Origin: Prolixibacter bellariivorans ATCC BAA-1284
GTDB lineage: Bacteria > Bacteroidota > Bacteroidia > Bacteroidales > Prolixibacteraceae
Assembly (NCBI RefSeq): GCF_000621705.1
Contig: NZ_JHXO01000013.1
Location: 1-64,000 of the forward strand
Direction of reading: 5' to 3'
DNA length: 64,000 nucleotides
Shown: one piece after another, positions 36,113 through 44,896 of the stretch
How positions within the stretch are numbered: position 1 is the stretch's first letter
Layout: each line of letters starts with the position of its first letter
Position numbers and translations under genes: made by a program
The notes under the pieces: generated by a model
What the model was told of the DNA's origin: nothing
Databases searched by the model: none
The model's input: only the letters and a program-made list of their open reading frames with translations

Positions 36113-37819
36113 ATGAGCACAATCAGTCATTTCATACAGAAACATTTTTATCTGTTTCTTTTGGTGTTAGTTGGATGTAGTCCAAAGAACAGTGCCAGTG
36201 CCATTCATAATAATGATTCGATATATCAAGGGCTGGAGTTTGATATGCCTAAAATAGTGGAACCAGTATTTCCTGATTTTTCGGTATTGATTACAAAATA
36301 TGGCGCTGTTGGTGATGGTCAAACCTTGAATACCAAGGCGATTGCAAAGGCTATCAATGTCGTATCGGAGCATGGTGGTGGCACGGTAAACATACCCCGT
36401 GGAATATGGTTGACGGGTCCGATTATTCTGAAAAGCAATGTCAATATCCATACAGCAGAGGGTGCGCTGGTACTCTTTAGTACCGATAAAGATTTGTATC
36501 CATTGATTGATATCAACATAAAAGGCGTTAAAAGTGTCCATCGTTTATCTCCGATTTACGGGAAAGATTTGGAAAACGTTGCCTTTACCGGTCATGGGAT
36601 TTTTGATGGTTCGGGTGATGCCTGGCGACCTGTCAAAAAGGCAAAATTAACGGGCAGTCAATGGAAAGAACTAGTAGCTTCAGGCGGAGTGGTAGATGAG
36701 AAAGGTGACGTCTGGTATCCTTCGGAACAGTATCTGACGGCTGCTAAGCTGACCGACAATGATATTTCGGAGAATTTTAAAACGCTGAAGGATTACCAGA
36801 AAATCAAAGATCGGCTGCGGCCCGTTTTGGTATATCTGATCAACTGCAATAAGGTGCTACTCGATGGACCGGTCTTCCAAAATTCACCAGACTGGTGTTT
36901 GCATCCGCTAATGTGTCAAAATCTGACCATTCGAAATGTTGATGTTCGTAATCCCTGGTATGCGCAAAATGGAGATGGGATTGACATTGAATCCTGCAAA
37001 AACAGTGCGCTTACTAATTGTACTTTCGATGTGGGAGACGATGCCATCTGTGTGAAATCAGGTAAAGACAAAGCCGGGCGTGATAGAGGCATGCCAACCG
37101 AAAACCTGATTGTAAAGAATTGTACGGTTTATCATGGGCACGGTGGTTTTACTGTCGGAAGTGAGATGTCGGGTGGTGTAAAAAACCTGCATGTTTCAGA
37201 TTGTACGTTCATTGGAACCAATATCGGTTTGCGTTTCAAAAGTACCCGGGGACGTGGTGGCGTGGTTCAGAAGGTTTATATTTCCAATATCGATATGATT
37301 CATGTTCCGGATGTTGCCATTTCCTTTAACCTTTACTATAACCCTTCAGCTGCCAAAAAATTGAAAAAGACGGATGGCTCTTTGGATGAGGAAAGTATTC
37401 CTCTGGTGAATGAAGGAACGCCCCAATTTAAAGATATCAGCATTAAAAACATTACCTGTAAAGGAGCCCGTCAGGCCATTTACCTACAGGGACTGCCTGA
37501 GATGAACCTGCAGAATGTGAACCTTGAGAATTTAAATATGGAAGCCACTAAGGGCATGGTTTGCATGGATGCTGACAGTGTGACGATTCGGAATCTACAT
37601 CTTCAAACGACAAAATTTCCTGCCATCACGCTTGATAATTCAAAGAATGTATCAATGAATGATTTGTATCTGAGTGATTCAATGGAGCCTCTGATCTCGG
37701 TTAAGGGGGAAAAGTCGAAGCAAGTCAAAATCAACTTAATGTCCAAAGTAGAGAATCGTAAATTTTATGAATTGGGACAAACAGTTAACCAAAGTTCAAT
37801 TGAGATTGAAAAACGATAA
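36113..37819 (+). CDS. GH28 polygalacturonase-family lipoprotein
   Basis: 568 residues, lipoprotein signal with Cys22 (LVGC). The right-handed beta-helix has all GH28 signatures in order: NGDGIDIESCKN (Asp), FDVGDDAICVKSG (Asp-Asp), VYHGHGGFTVGSEMSGG (His) and LRFKSTRGRGG (the RIK-type motif). The N-terminal part (ITKYGAVGDGQTLNTKAIAKAI, GGTVNIPRGIWLTGPI) is also typical. An insertion of about 90 residues (HGIFDGSGDAWRPV...RLRPVLVYL) is common in Bacteroidetes exo-acting members. It hydrolyses galacturonan, perhaps exo-wise, or a rhamnogalacturonan. It lies 63 bases after the rhamnosidase. Confidence 0.9.
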   Translation: MSTISHFIQKHFYLFLLVLVGCSPKNSASAIHNNDSIYQGLEFDMPKIVEPVFPDFSVLITKYGAVGDGQTLNTKAIAKAINVVSEHGGGTVNIPRGIWLTGPIILKSNVNIHTAEGALVLFSTDKDLYPLIDINIKGVKSVHRLSPIYGKDLENVAFTGHGIFDGSGDAWRPVKKAKLTGSQWKELVASGGVVDEKGDVWYPSEQYLTAAKLTDNDISENFKTLKDYQKIKDRLRPVLVYLINCNKVLLDGPVFQNSPDWCLHPLMCQNLTIRNVDVRNPWYAQNGDGIDIESCKNSALTNCTFDVGDDAICVKSGKDKAGRDRGMPTENLIVKNCTVYHGHGGFTVGSEMSGGVKNLHVSDCTFIGTNIGLRFKSTRGRGGVVQKVYISNIDMIHVPDVAISFNLYYNPSAAKKLKKTDGSLDEESIPLVNEGTPQFKDISIKNITCKGARQAIYLQGLPEMNLQNVNLENLNMEATKGMVCMDADSVTIRNLHLQTTKFPAITLDNSKNVSMNDLYLSDSMEPLISVKGEKSKQVKINLMSKVENRKFYELGQTVNQSSIEIEKR

Positions 37820-37968
37820 GAAGAGATATCACAAATGAATAATGAAATTTAAAATTGAAGAAGCCTATGGAGGACAAAAAAGGAAAGAGGAACTAAAAGC
37901 GTTCTCCTTTCATGAATTAAACCTCTTAACGGCAATGAGGGGCGTAATCGTTTAAAAAAAATAATACA
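37820..37968. other. Spacer between GH28 and the riboswitch
   Basis: A 149-base stretch without a gene. No hairpin terminator for the GH28 operon is evident, so transcription may continue towards ribB. Confidence 0.4.
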
Positions 37969-37976
37969 TAAATTTG
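37969..37976 (+). promoter_or_regulatory. -7 element upstream of the FMN riboswitch
   Basis: TAAATTTG fits TAnnTTTG exactly. Transcription would begin near 37983, just ahead of the riboswitch. No good TTTG is found at the correct distance upstream, only TTTA 14 bases away. Confidence 0.45.
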
Positions 37977-37987
37977 AACCGATTTTC

Positions 37988-38100
37988 TTCGGGGCAGGGC
38001 GAAATTCCCTACCGGCGGTTAAAGTCCGCGACTCCTTGAAAAAGGACTGATTTGGTGAAATTCCAAAACCGACAGTTAAAGTCTGGATGAGAGAAGAAAA
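37988..38100 (+). promoter_or_regulatory. FMN riboswitch (RFN element)
   Basis: The conserved core is present in order: GGGGCAGGGCGAAATTCCC, ACCGGCGGTTAAAGTCCGCG, GATTTGGTGAAATTCC, AAAACCGACAGTTAAAGTC and GGATGAGAGAAGA. These correspond to the P1-P6 joining regions of the RFN family. It lies 91 bases before ribB and should shut down expression when FMN is plentiful, by masking the start or by attenuation. Confidence 0.95.
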
Positions 38101-38190
38101 ATATCGGGTAATATGCAATTGTGATTGAACAGTTGTATGTTGATATGTTCTTTGCTCCGAAAGCTTAGTATTAATAATTAAATAGGAGTA

Positions 38191-38835
38191 ATGGTTACAT
38201 TGGATTCATTTGGAAAAAACAGCAAAGAAAGAGTAGAAAATGCTGTCAAAAAGTTGCAACAAGGGTATGGAATATTACTTGTTGATGATGAGAACAGAGA
38301 AAACGAGGGAGACATAATTTTCTCTGCGGAAAAGATGACGGAGAAAGATATGGCTTTGATGATTCGTGAGTGCAGTGGAATCGTTTGCCTGTGCTTAACT
38401 GCTGAAAAGTGCAAAAGCCTTGGATTAAGGCAGATGGTTGAGAACAATACAAGTAAGAATCAAACAGCATTTACTATTTCAATTGAAGCAAAAGAGGGAA
38501 TAACAACAGGTGTCTCAGCCAAGGACCGATTAACAACCATAAAAACAGCGATTGCCGAAAATGCAACTTCGGAAGATTTATCGAATCCAGGTCATGTGTT
38601 TCCTTTACTAGCGAGGGATAATGGCGTTTTCGAAAGAGGAGGACATACGGAAGGTAGTATTGATTTGATGAAATTATCAGGTTTGGGAGAATTCGCTGTT
38701 TTGTGTGAACTGACAAATGCAGATGGAACAATGGCGAAACTGCCTGAGATTACAGACTTTGCTGTGAATAATAACATGACTGTTGTAACGATCGAAGACA
38801 TTGCTCAATATCGGAAAGTGACAGAAAAAAATTGA
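38191..38835 (+). CDS. ribB: 3,4-dihydroxy-2-butanone-4-phosphate synthase
   Basis: 214 residues, the length of stand-alone RibB. It converts ribulose 5-phosphate to dihydroxybutanone phosphate and formate for riboflavin synthesis. The metal and substrate motifs are intact: [15 protein letters not shown] (about 30-44), [52 protein letters not shown], and [15 protein letters not shown]. No GTP cyclohydrolase II domain follows. The riboswitch upstream confirms the role. Its place in the middle of a pectin locus is unusual; it may be a second, mobile copy supplied for extra flavin. Confidence 0.95.
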   Translation: MVTLDSFGKNSKERVENAVKKLQQGYGILLVDDENRENEGDIIFSAEKMTEKDMALMIRECSGIVCLCLTAEKCKSLGLRQMVENNTSKNQTAFTISIEAKEGITTGVSAKDRLTTIKTAIAENATSEDLSNPGHVFPLLARDNGVFERGGHTEGSIDLMKLSGLGEFAVLCELTNADGTMAKLPEITDFAVNNNMTVVTIEDIAQYRKVTEKN

Positions 38836-38900
38836 TACAGTTATGTTTAGATGGGTGAATATGATTTGTGGATAGACCCACCAATATTTTGTTAACTTAA

Positions 38901-39140
38901 ACATCCCGCGATCCACAGGACGGTGATCGTTCCGGTTTTGAGTGGTTTAGTTACCCCAAAGCCGGGACCTATAAGAAATTAATAAGGATTGAAGGAGCGG
39001 CGAACACTCATGGAGTTTATATTGTCGCTCCAAAAGTTGACAAAGAAGAAACGGCTCACATCATTTTAAAAGTTACCGATAGAGGAAAGCCACGGTTATC
39101 GCAATATAAACGCATAATCTTAAACATTAGGCCAAAATAA
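38901..39140 (+). pseudogene. C-terminal fragment of a Sde182-like (DUF1593) gene
   Basis: An open stretch of 79 codons between TAA at 38898 and TAA at 39138 has no start near its beginning. It reads DPQDGDRSGFEWFSYPKAGTYK, then HIILKVTDRGKPRLSQYKRIILNI, matching the last domain of the two intact proteins ([19 protein letters not shown] and [11 protein letters not shown] in copy A). The nucleoside-hydrolase-like domain and start are missing. The riboswitch-ribB unit lies where the missing part would be, which suggests that its arrival or a deletion broke the gene. Confidence 0.85.
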
Positions 39141-39198
39141 GAAAGATGCGTCTGGAGAATTAATCAATTCAAAAACATTTACTTTAAAGAAAGAAATT

Positions 39199-39846
39199 AT
39201 GGAAAAAATATTCTCGAAAAGAGTGTCATTAATCCTCGTTTTTGTTTTTGTATCCTTTCCTCTTTTTTCCCAGGTTAAAGTTGCCTGCGTAGGGAATAGT
39301 ATTACGGAAGGTTGGAATGGGCACCCTTCCTATGTGCCAATGCTCCAAAGACTGCTCGGTTCAGAATATATTGTACAGAATGACGGCAAGAGTGGGGCAA
39401 CAATGTTAAAAAACGGGAACTATAGTTATTGGGGCACAGGAGTCATTGCAAAGGTGTTGGCTTTCCATCCTGATATTGTTACCATTATGCTTGGAACGAA
39501 TGACACCAAGCCTCAAAACTGGGATAAACATGGTTCAGAATTTAAAGCGGATTATGAATCATTAATAGACACACTGAGCTCCTCTTCATTAAAACCGAAA
39601 ATATTTCTAGTGCTTCCGTCGCCTGTCTGGGACAACCCTTACCGAATACGAAATGAGATTATTGAGTTAGAGATACCCCTCATAAAGGAAATAGCCAAAG
39701 AAAGAGACTTGCCCGTTGTGGATGCAAACACCCCATTACTTTCGTTCCGTAAATACTTTAATGATGGCGTCCATCCTGATATTGCCGGTGCAGATACTCT
39801 CGCCAGTGTGATTTCCCGGAGTATTCTTTCGCGAATGCGTAATTAG
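39199..39846 (+). CDS. SGNH/GDSL hydrolase, secreted esterase
   Basis: 215 residues with a signal peptide ending at LFSQ. The SGNH blocks are clear: VGNSITEG (nucleophile Ser34), SGATM, the GTND oxyanion Asn near residue 100 and DGVHPD with the Asp-His pair near 190. Proteins of this type in pectin loci remove acetyl groups from galacturonan or xylan. It follows the Sde182 fragment by 58 bases and is the last gene of the polysaccharide region. The substrate is not evident from the sequence. Confidence 0.85.
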   Translation: MEKIFSKRVSLILVFVFVSFPLFSQVKVACVGNSITEGWNGHPSYVPMLQRLLGSEYIVQNDGKSGATMLKNGNYSYWGTGVIAKVLAFHPDIVTIMLGTNDTKPQNWDKHGSEFKADYESLIDTLSSSSLKPKIFLVLPSPVWDNPYRIRNEIIELEIPLIKEIAKERDLPVVDANTPLLSFRKYFNDGVHPDIAGADTLASVISRSILSRMRN

Positions 39847-40211
39847 GCATTCCGATTCCGGATAAGAAAAACATTTTCTCGTCGTTTTTATATTCCTTTT
39901 AAGAGAGGCTTAAAGTCCCCTTCTTTTTTTTTGGTAGAAATAAAAACTTACTTTGGACTTATCCATTTGATATTTGTGGAATTGTTTCCCAGAGTTTTAG
40001 TAGGCTCTTTTTTATCAATCACGATTTCAACAGAATGTTAGGATTGATGACGGGCAGGATGAATTTTTCGAAAACCGTATTTTGCATCCGCGACATGTCT
40101 CGTGGGGGGTGGAATAGGTTCTGGAAGCAATTGGCTTAGCCCATAAAGAGGCAAACAGACTACCCCTGCCACCACATAGTCGGGGTAGCGATGGCAGGGA
40201 GTTGTAGTAGG
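39847..40211. other. Intergenic region with coding-like debris and alternative hairpins
   Basis: No intact gene. An open stretch at about 40031-40119 reads IDDGQDEFFENRILHPRHVSWGVE then stop, and the same frame continues VLEAIGLAHKEANRLP, like a decayed enzyme that I cannot place. At 40160-40199 two mutually exclusive stems are possible: CTACCCC/GGGGTAG and CCCTGCCA/TGGCAGGG. This is where the minus-strand operon would terminate. Confidence 0.4.
40175..40186. repeat. Candidate left attachment site
   Basis: CATAGTCGGGGT matches the sequence at the tRNA-Pro 3' end at 11 of 12 positions. It overlaps the hairpin region downstream of the ATPase gene. Confidence 0.4.
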
Positions 40212-40904
40212 CTAACGCCGTTTGTCTTTGGTGTTGGCCTCAAAAGAGATAAGGTTGAACATGGCCCTCATCCGGCTTCTGACCCGGGAGCCATAGAATT
40301 CTTCTATTTCGCCGGCCGTTAGATTGGTTGTCAGATGGGTGAGCATGCCATCGGATACGAACTGGTCGTAACGGCTGAGCAGTATTTCGCCCATTACATT
40401 CACTTCATTGCCAAAATATTTCAGGTTTTGTTCGGTTCCCAGGTCATCAAAACAATAAGCCCGGGGTTTTTTCCCACCTGTGGGCCGATCATAAGCCAGA
40501 ACACTGTATTTCCTGATTACTTCGTAGCCGTTCCTGTGAAATTCGAAACTGACTTCCCGGCAGGATTTCATGCTGTGACGAATGTCCGGAGGAATGAAAA
40601 AGCGGATTAACGTCATTAAGCTGGTTTTTCCGCTTCCAATTGGCCCGGTCAGCATAATTCCTTTGTCGAGGTTGAGGCTTAACCGTTGTGCATTTTCCTG
40701 GTCGCGTATGGCCCAGATGAGCAGTTTGAAAATGATGGGCCTGTCTTCTCCATAGATTCGGAATCCATCGCCGAATAATTCCCGGCCTTTTTGTTCCATG
40801 AATTCCAGACAGCTTGAAAAGCTGTAGTTGACGGTTCCTTTCCCAAAAGAGATGACTCCCGGCGCGGTGAAAAGTTCAGAGTGGTTCGGCATAGTTTTTC
40901 CCAT
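40212..40904 (-). CDS. DnaC/IstB-like P-loop ATPase
   Basis: 230 residues. A Walker A motif (MLTGPIGSGKTSLM, about residue 85-97) and Walker B (AYCFDDLGTEQN) are followed by a sensor region (HLTTNLTAGEIEEFYGSRVRSRM) of the DnaC helicase-loader type. It overlaps the end of the upstream gene by 29 bases, so the two are translated together and probably act together in starting element replication. It is the last gene of the element's operon. Confidence 0.75.
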   Translation of the reverse strand: MGKTMPNHSELFTAPGVISFGKGTVNYSFSSCLEFMEQKGRELFGDGFRIYGEDRPIIFKLLIWAIRDQENAQRLSLNLDKGIMLTGPIGSGKTSLMTLIRFFIPPDIRHSMKSCREVSFEFHRNGYEVIRKYSVLAYDRPTGGKKPRAYCFDDLGTEQNLKYFGNEVNVMGEILLSRYDQFVSDGMLTHLTTNLTAGEIEEFYGSRVRSRMRAMFNLISFEANTKDKRR

Positions 40905-41628
40905 TATCAGATTTGTATTCGGTTGATTTGTCCCGGGGGCTCAATGGTTGTCGTGGACCGTACTTCCGGGCGTTGAGCATCCAGTTCCGGGCTGCCGCTT
41001 TCCAGTCTTTCATCCGGGTGCGGCCACCCACTTTCCAGCCTACCGATTCGTAGTAGTTGAAAAATCGTTCAGCTTCCACTTCAGGGAACTCCTTCTCCAG
41101 GAAGTAGATTTTGACATGTTCCTCCGGAGGCGGGATTTTACTTTTTGCCGATGTACCGGAGGAATTTTCCGGCTGGGGTTTCTTCTCTTGCATGGCAGCG
41201 CTTTCGGGCTGTTTCCCATACCTGGTTTCCTGTTCCATTTTTTTTGATTGAGATTGGATTGGTTCATTGTATTCTATAGTTTCTTGTTTAATCTGTTTAC
41301 TAATGTTTATTAAAGGGATCACTACTTGTTCACTAGTTGTATCAAAAATGAACATGTTCACCCGGCTACCTTTAAGGGGGTTGTGCGACGGGTGATAGCT
41401 GATGTATTTCCACTGGTGGAGCTGTTTCAGACACCGTGAATAGGTATTGACCGAACCGATTTTGGACATTCGCAGCATCTCTGCCCGGTTGATGGAGACG
41501 GGGTTTTGAAACCGGTTGAGGTTCCACCGTTGGAAAAGGGCGAGGTAAAGGCTGATATGGTGCGGTGTAAGGCGATCGTCTTGTTCCACACACCAGAAGA
41601 ATGCCGCCAGGTGCCGGATGTAGTTCAT
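40876..41628 (-). CDS. Replication-organiser-like DNA-binding protein
   Basis: 250 residues. The N-terminal 95 residues look like a winged helix (HHISLYLALFQRWN, SINRAEMLRMSKIGSVNTYSRCLKQLHQWKYI). A polar, Gln/Glu/Lys-rich linker follows. The C-terminus (FPEVEAERFFNYYESVGWKVGGRTRMKDWKAAARNWMLN) is a motif seen in DnaD-like phage and element replication proteins. With the DnaC-like partner overlapping it, an initiator or helicase-recruitment role is likely. Confidence 0.6.
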   Translation of the reverse strand: MNYIRHLAAFFWCVEQDDRLTPHHISLYLALFQRWNLNRFQNPVSINRAEMLRMSKIGSVNTYSRCLKQLHQWKYISYHPSHNPLKGSRVNMFIFDTTSEQVVIPLINISKQIKQETIEYNEPIQSQSKKMEQETRYGKQPESAAMQEKKPQPENSSGTSAKSKIPPPEEHVKIYFLEKEFPEVEAERFFNYYESVGWKVGGRTRMKDWKAAARNWMLNARKYGPRQPLSPRDKSTEYKSDNGKNYAEPL

Positions 41629-41700
41629 TATACTTCACGATTAACCTATTTTCGAAAGGTTTGAATGGTAAGTCAGATGGGCTTAACGGACAAACCCGGT

Positions 41701-42024
41701 TTATACAAAGTGTCCTTTTGTCTTCCGGGACTCGAGCATTTGCTGAATGTCGCTTTGTTCGTAGTAGATGACTCCTCCAATTTTTGTGTACGGCAGGGTA
41801 CCGTTTATCCGGAGATTTTGGAGTGTACCCGGTGAGATGTTGAGCAATTTGCGGACTTCGTAAGATTTCAGCCATTTTTTAACCGGCTGGTGATTCTGTT
41901 CTTTTAAGAGCTTCCGGAAGTCAGAGAGGAGTTCTTCTTTTAAGTTCTGAAGGTCGTGTGTGGTGACCAGCTGTTCGCGATAGATACCCCGGTTTTCCGG
42001 GTGCTGATTTCTTTCGTTTGGCAT
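41701..42024 (-). CDS. Helix-turn-helix protein, excisionase-like
   Basis: 107 residues from the ATG at 42024. A start 48 bases upstream is possible but adds a residue string (MVSFVALLANHFKSTV) unlike family members. The C-terminal half is an HTH_17/MerR-type domain (WLKSYEVRKLLNISPGTLQNLRINGTLPYTKIGGVIYYEQSDIQQML), as in many Bacteroidetes element proteins. The N-terminal half is coiled-coil-like (LQNLKEELLSDFRKLLKE). It probably regulates excision or replication of the element. Confidence 0.75.
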   Translation of the reverse strand: MPNERNQHPENRGIYREQLVTTHDLQNLKEELLSDFRKLLKEQNHQPVKKWLKSYEVRKLLNISPGTLQNLRINGTLPYTKIGGVIYYEQSDIQQMLESRKTKGHFV

Positions 42025-42204
42025 AACAGTTGATTTAAAATGGTTTGCTAACAAAGCAACGAAAGAAACCAATGCTGATCCAGTTACAAGGGGGTTACAG
42101 GACCCCCTTAAGGCACTGTTTGTCAGCGAGTAATTCAGCCTAAATTTCTTTAGGGGTTACAACCCGGTTCATTAAAAATATGCAGATTTGAAGCCGGTGC
42201 CTGG

Positions 42205-43398
42205 TTACACATTGTCGAGATAATCCAGTTGTCGGCGGAGCAGTTCTTTCACCCGCTCACAAGTGGCATGCTCTAAATTGTAGAATTTGATTCGTAAACT
42301 GTCCTCCGAGATATTGCGGCTATTGTCGGTCCGGACCAGTTTGACAAATGAGCGGATGACCTCTGAGATGCTTTCATTTTTAATGGCATTTGTTTCCATG
42401 TAGATTTTCAGTACACATGCGAGCTGGGCCACAGAAAGGTGGGTGTGCAGTTTTTTAATTTCAGTGTCTGTTAGGGGTGTTTCAAGCGAAATATTCTGGT
42501 TCAGGTCGAGCTTGGTTTGCAGAAAAGTAATTTCCTGGGAAATCCATTGTTTCAATTGCTTTTGCAGGGAAGGGCGTTCGGGTCTGAATGCCAGTTTAGG
42601 CGCCGGCACGACCTGCGTTATTATTTTCCGAATCAGGTGGAGGTAATGCAACTGCTGTTTTGTGGATTCGTGTTCGTAGCAAGTCTTAGCAATTAAACGT
42701 GAGCAAGCGACAAAGAGGTTGGTCGCATTGTAATTCATGTAAATGATCGTCATAAAGAGTTCCATCCTGAGCTCCGAATCTGTCAGCTTCTTGTCTACCA
42801 GCTGTTGGAGTTGTTCCAACAGGGTATTGAGGTATTTTATTTTACGATAGGTGTATTTACGGATGCTGATATGGATGAATTCCCGGTAGGGTTTAAAAAT
42901 CAGTGACGCCAACATCGGATTATTGAGATGTTCTTCCAGGTACGCCTGAACCGGTACAATTTGCCGACTGAAAATTTCAGCCATTCTTTGGTGGAAAAAA
43001 GCGGAACAATACCGGTCAAAGTTGAAGAGCTCCGGGTGGTCTTCAGCCAGAAAGCCCAGAAAGTCTTCCAGCTTATAGGCTAACTGCTGGCCCATCCGGA
43101 GTAACGTAAACTGGGATTTGTTTGGAACCAGTCTGGCGGCTGAAGAGAACAGTGCGTAAAGATGGTTCAGGATTCGGACCATGGCAGCCTGATTAGCGGA
43201 GATGTATTTCAACAGCTGCTTATTGTTTTCCTGATGGAAGATCTGGTACCTGATGGCATCTTCCATTTTCTTCATTTCTTCCAGACAGATTTTGTCCCAG
43301 GCTTGAAGCTCTTCCGGGGAGAAAGACCGGCAAAAGAAAGAGGTGACGGATAATTTTCCAATCACGGATTTCTCCAGGGTACGAAATTCATTCTTCAT
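42205..43398 (-). CDS. Helical protein of the integrative element, possibly RteC-like
   Basis: 397 residues, soluble and nearly all alpha-helical, with no signal or membrane segment. I do not recognise the N-terminal 270 residues. The last 100 (LTDTEIKKLHTHLSVAQLACVLKIYMET, SEVIRSFVKLVRTDNSRNISEDSLRIKFYNLE) resemble the C-terminus of RteC, the excision regulator of CTnDOT-type elements, but this is from memory and weak. It lies next to the integrase in the usual place of such regulators. Confidence 0.5.
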   Translation of the reverse strand: MKNEFRTLEKSVIGKLSVTSFFCRSFSPEELQAWDKICLEEMKKMEDAIRYQIFHQENNKQLLKYISANQAAMVRILNHLYALFSSAARLVPNKSQFTLLRMGQQLAYKLEDFLGFLAEDHPELFNFDRYCSAFFHQRMAEIFSRQIVPVQAYLEEHLNNPMLASLIFKPYREFIHISIRKYTYRKIKYLNTLLEQLQQLVDKKLTDSELRMELFMTIIYMNYNATNLFVACSRLIAKTCYEHESTKQQLHYLHLIRKIITQVVPAPKLAFRPERPSLQKQLKQWISQEITFLQTKLDLNQNISLETPLTDTEIKKLHTHLSVAQLACVLKIYMETNAIKNESISEVIRSFVKLVRTDNSRNISEDSLRIKFYNLEHATCERVKELLRRQLDYLDNV

Positions 43399-43591
43399 TG
43401 AGATTTAGGTTTGAACATCAACGGGAAATCCGCTATCATCCTACTTAAACCGGCATATCAATGCATAATCCCTACTTCAATGATGACGAAAAAAGACAGA
43501 CTCTATCAGGCAAGAAAGCAAAGTTTTCCCGGCTAAAGAGCCTATAGATTTTAACGTCAATTCAGATTTCCTGTCTGGTTACTTAATTGGT

Positions 43592-44860
43592 TTACCCCAA
43601 TTTACTACTTTTTTTGTTAAGCATAAAATTTGTACTTGTTTGATTGAGATTCTCTCTCAGTTTCTCCATGTCGTGACTAATTTTGGTTTCAATTACCCGT
43701 GCATAGATTTGGGTGGTGGCAATTTTGGTATGGCCCAGCATTTTGCTCACCGTCTCAATGGGCACGTTATTGCTGAGGGTTACCGTGGTAGCAAAAGTGT
43801 GACGGGCCAGGTGGAAGGTCAGGTTTTTATCGATACCGGTCAGGTCGGCAATTTCTTTAAGGTAACTATTCAAACGTTGATTCGTCAGGACCGGAAAGAG
43901 CGTTCCGCGATGCAATGCCCGCGGATGGTTTTTGTACTTCCAAATGATTTCCATGGCTTTGGGAAGTACTGGCATTGCGACGGATTGTTCTGTCTTTTTA
44001 CGTTTGTAGAAAAGCCATTTCTGAGCATCGATGCCCAGCCTTAAATTGTCAGGAGTAAGCCTGGATATATCGACATAAGCAACACCGGTATAACAGGCAA
44101 AAATGAACAGGTCACGAACCAGCTGCATGCGTTCGATGGTGAATGTCTTTTGTTCAAGCTTCTCAAGTTCCAAAACAGTCAGGTAACCCCTGTCAACATG
44201 TTTGAAATGGAACTGGTAAGACTCAAAGGGATTGCGCTCCAACCATTCCAGGCGTTTGGCCAGATGAAGCAATTTGCGGAAGCGCTCCATGTGTTTCATC
44301 ACGCCATTATTCTGCAAAGGTCGTTGGTGGTCTATCGGTTGATGACTTCGCAGGAAATATTCGAACTCGGTAATGAACTGGTAGTTGATTTCCGAAAGGT
44401 ATATGTCTGATGTTTTATACCGTTTCCGGATGAATTCATAGAGGTATTTCTGTGTGGTGAAATAGTTTTTCAGCGTTCCCGGCGCCAGGGTTCCGGAAGC
44501 AGTTGTTTCATGGTATTCGATCAATTTGGAGAGGGTGAACTGTTCGACCTCAACGCCGAGGTAAAGATTCTTGATTTTATCAGCTGTGATGAGCTTGTGC
44601 TGCATGCGCAAATCCTGGTAACATTGCATCAGCTCCGACTTGATTTGAACCAACCGGATATTCAGGGAACGTGATTCAGGCCGGTTTCCGCGGGCTTTGC
44701 CGATTTCATTGTCCCATTCGTCCGGGTCGATGGTTTCTTTGATGGCCAGCTCTTTCCGGACTCCATCAACGGAAATGCGTGCATAGATGGGTGCCCGATG
44801 ATTTCGGAACTTGTTCATTCTGAGGATGAACTTGATGGTGAAGGTGTGTGTGTTTCTCAT
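43592..44860 (-). CDS. Tyrosine recombinase (integrase)
   Basis: 422 residues. An N-terminal arm-binding segment (IYARISVDGVRKELAIKETIDPDEWD), a SAM-like core-binding domain (ATASGTLAPGTLKNYFTTQKYL) and a catalytic domain are present. The second half of the active site is intact: HLARHTFATT (His-x-x-Arg), MLGHTKIATTQIYARV (His and the nucleophile Tyr). The place of the first catalytic Arg reads CYTGVAYVDISRL, so that Arg is missing, as is known for IntDOT-type enzymes. It lies 294 bases from the 3' end of tRNA-Pro, the expected target arrangement. Confidence 0.9.
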   Translation of the reverse strand: MRNTHTFTIKFILRMNKFRNHRAPIYARISVDGVRKELAIKETIDPDEWDNEIGKARGNRPESRSLNIRLVQIKSELMQCYQDLRMQHKLITADKIKNLYLGVEVEQFTLSKLIEYHETTASGTLAPGTLKNYFTTQKYLYEFIRKRYKTSDIYLSEINYQFITEFEYFLRSHQPIDHQRPLQNNGVMKHMERFRKLLHLAKRLEWLERNPFESYQFHFKHVDRGYLTVLELEKLEQKTFTIERMQLVRDLFIFACYTGVAYVDISRLTPDNLRLGIDAQKWLFYKRKKTEQSVAMPVLPKAMEIIWKYKNHPRALHRGTLFPVLTNQRLNSYLKEIADLTGIDKNLTFHLARHTFATTVTLSNNVPIETVSKMLGHTKIATTQIYARVIETKISHDMEKLRENLNQTSTNFMLNKKSSKLG

Positions 44861-44896
44861 AACAATTTCATTTTTCTGATGGATTTTGGCCTAAAA

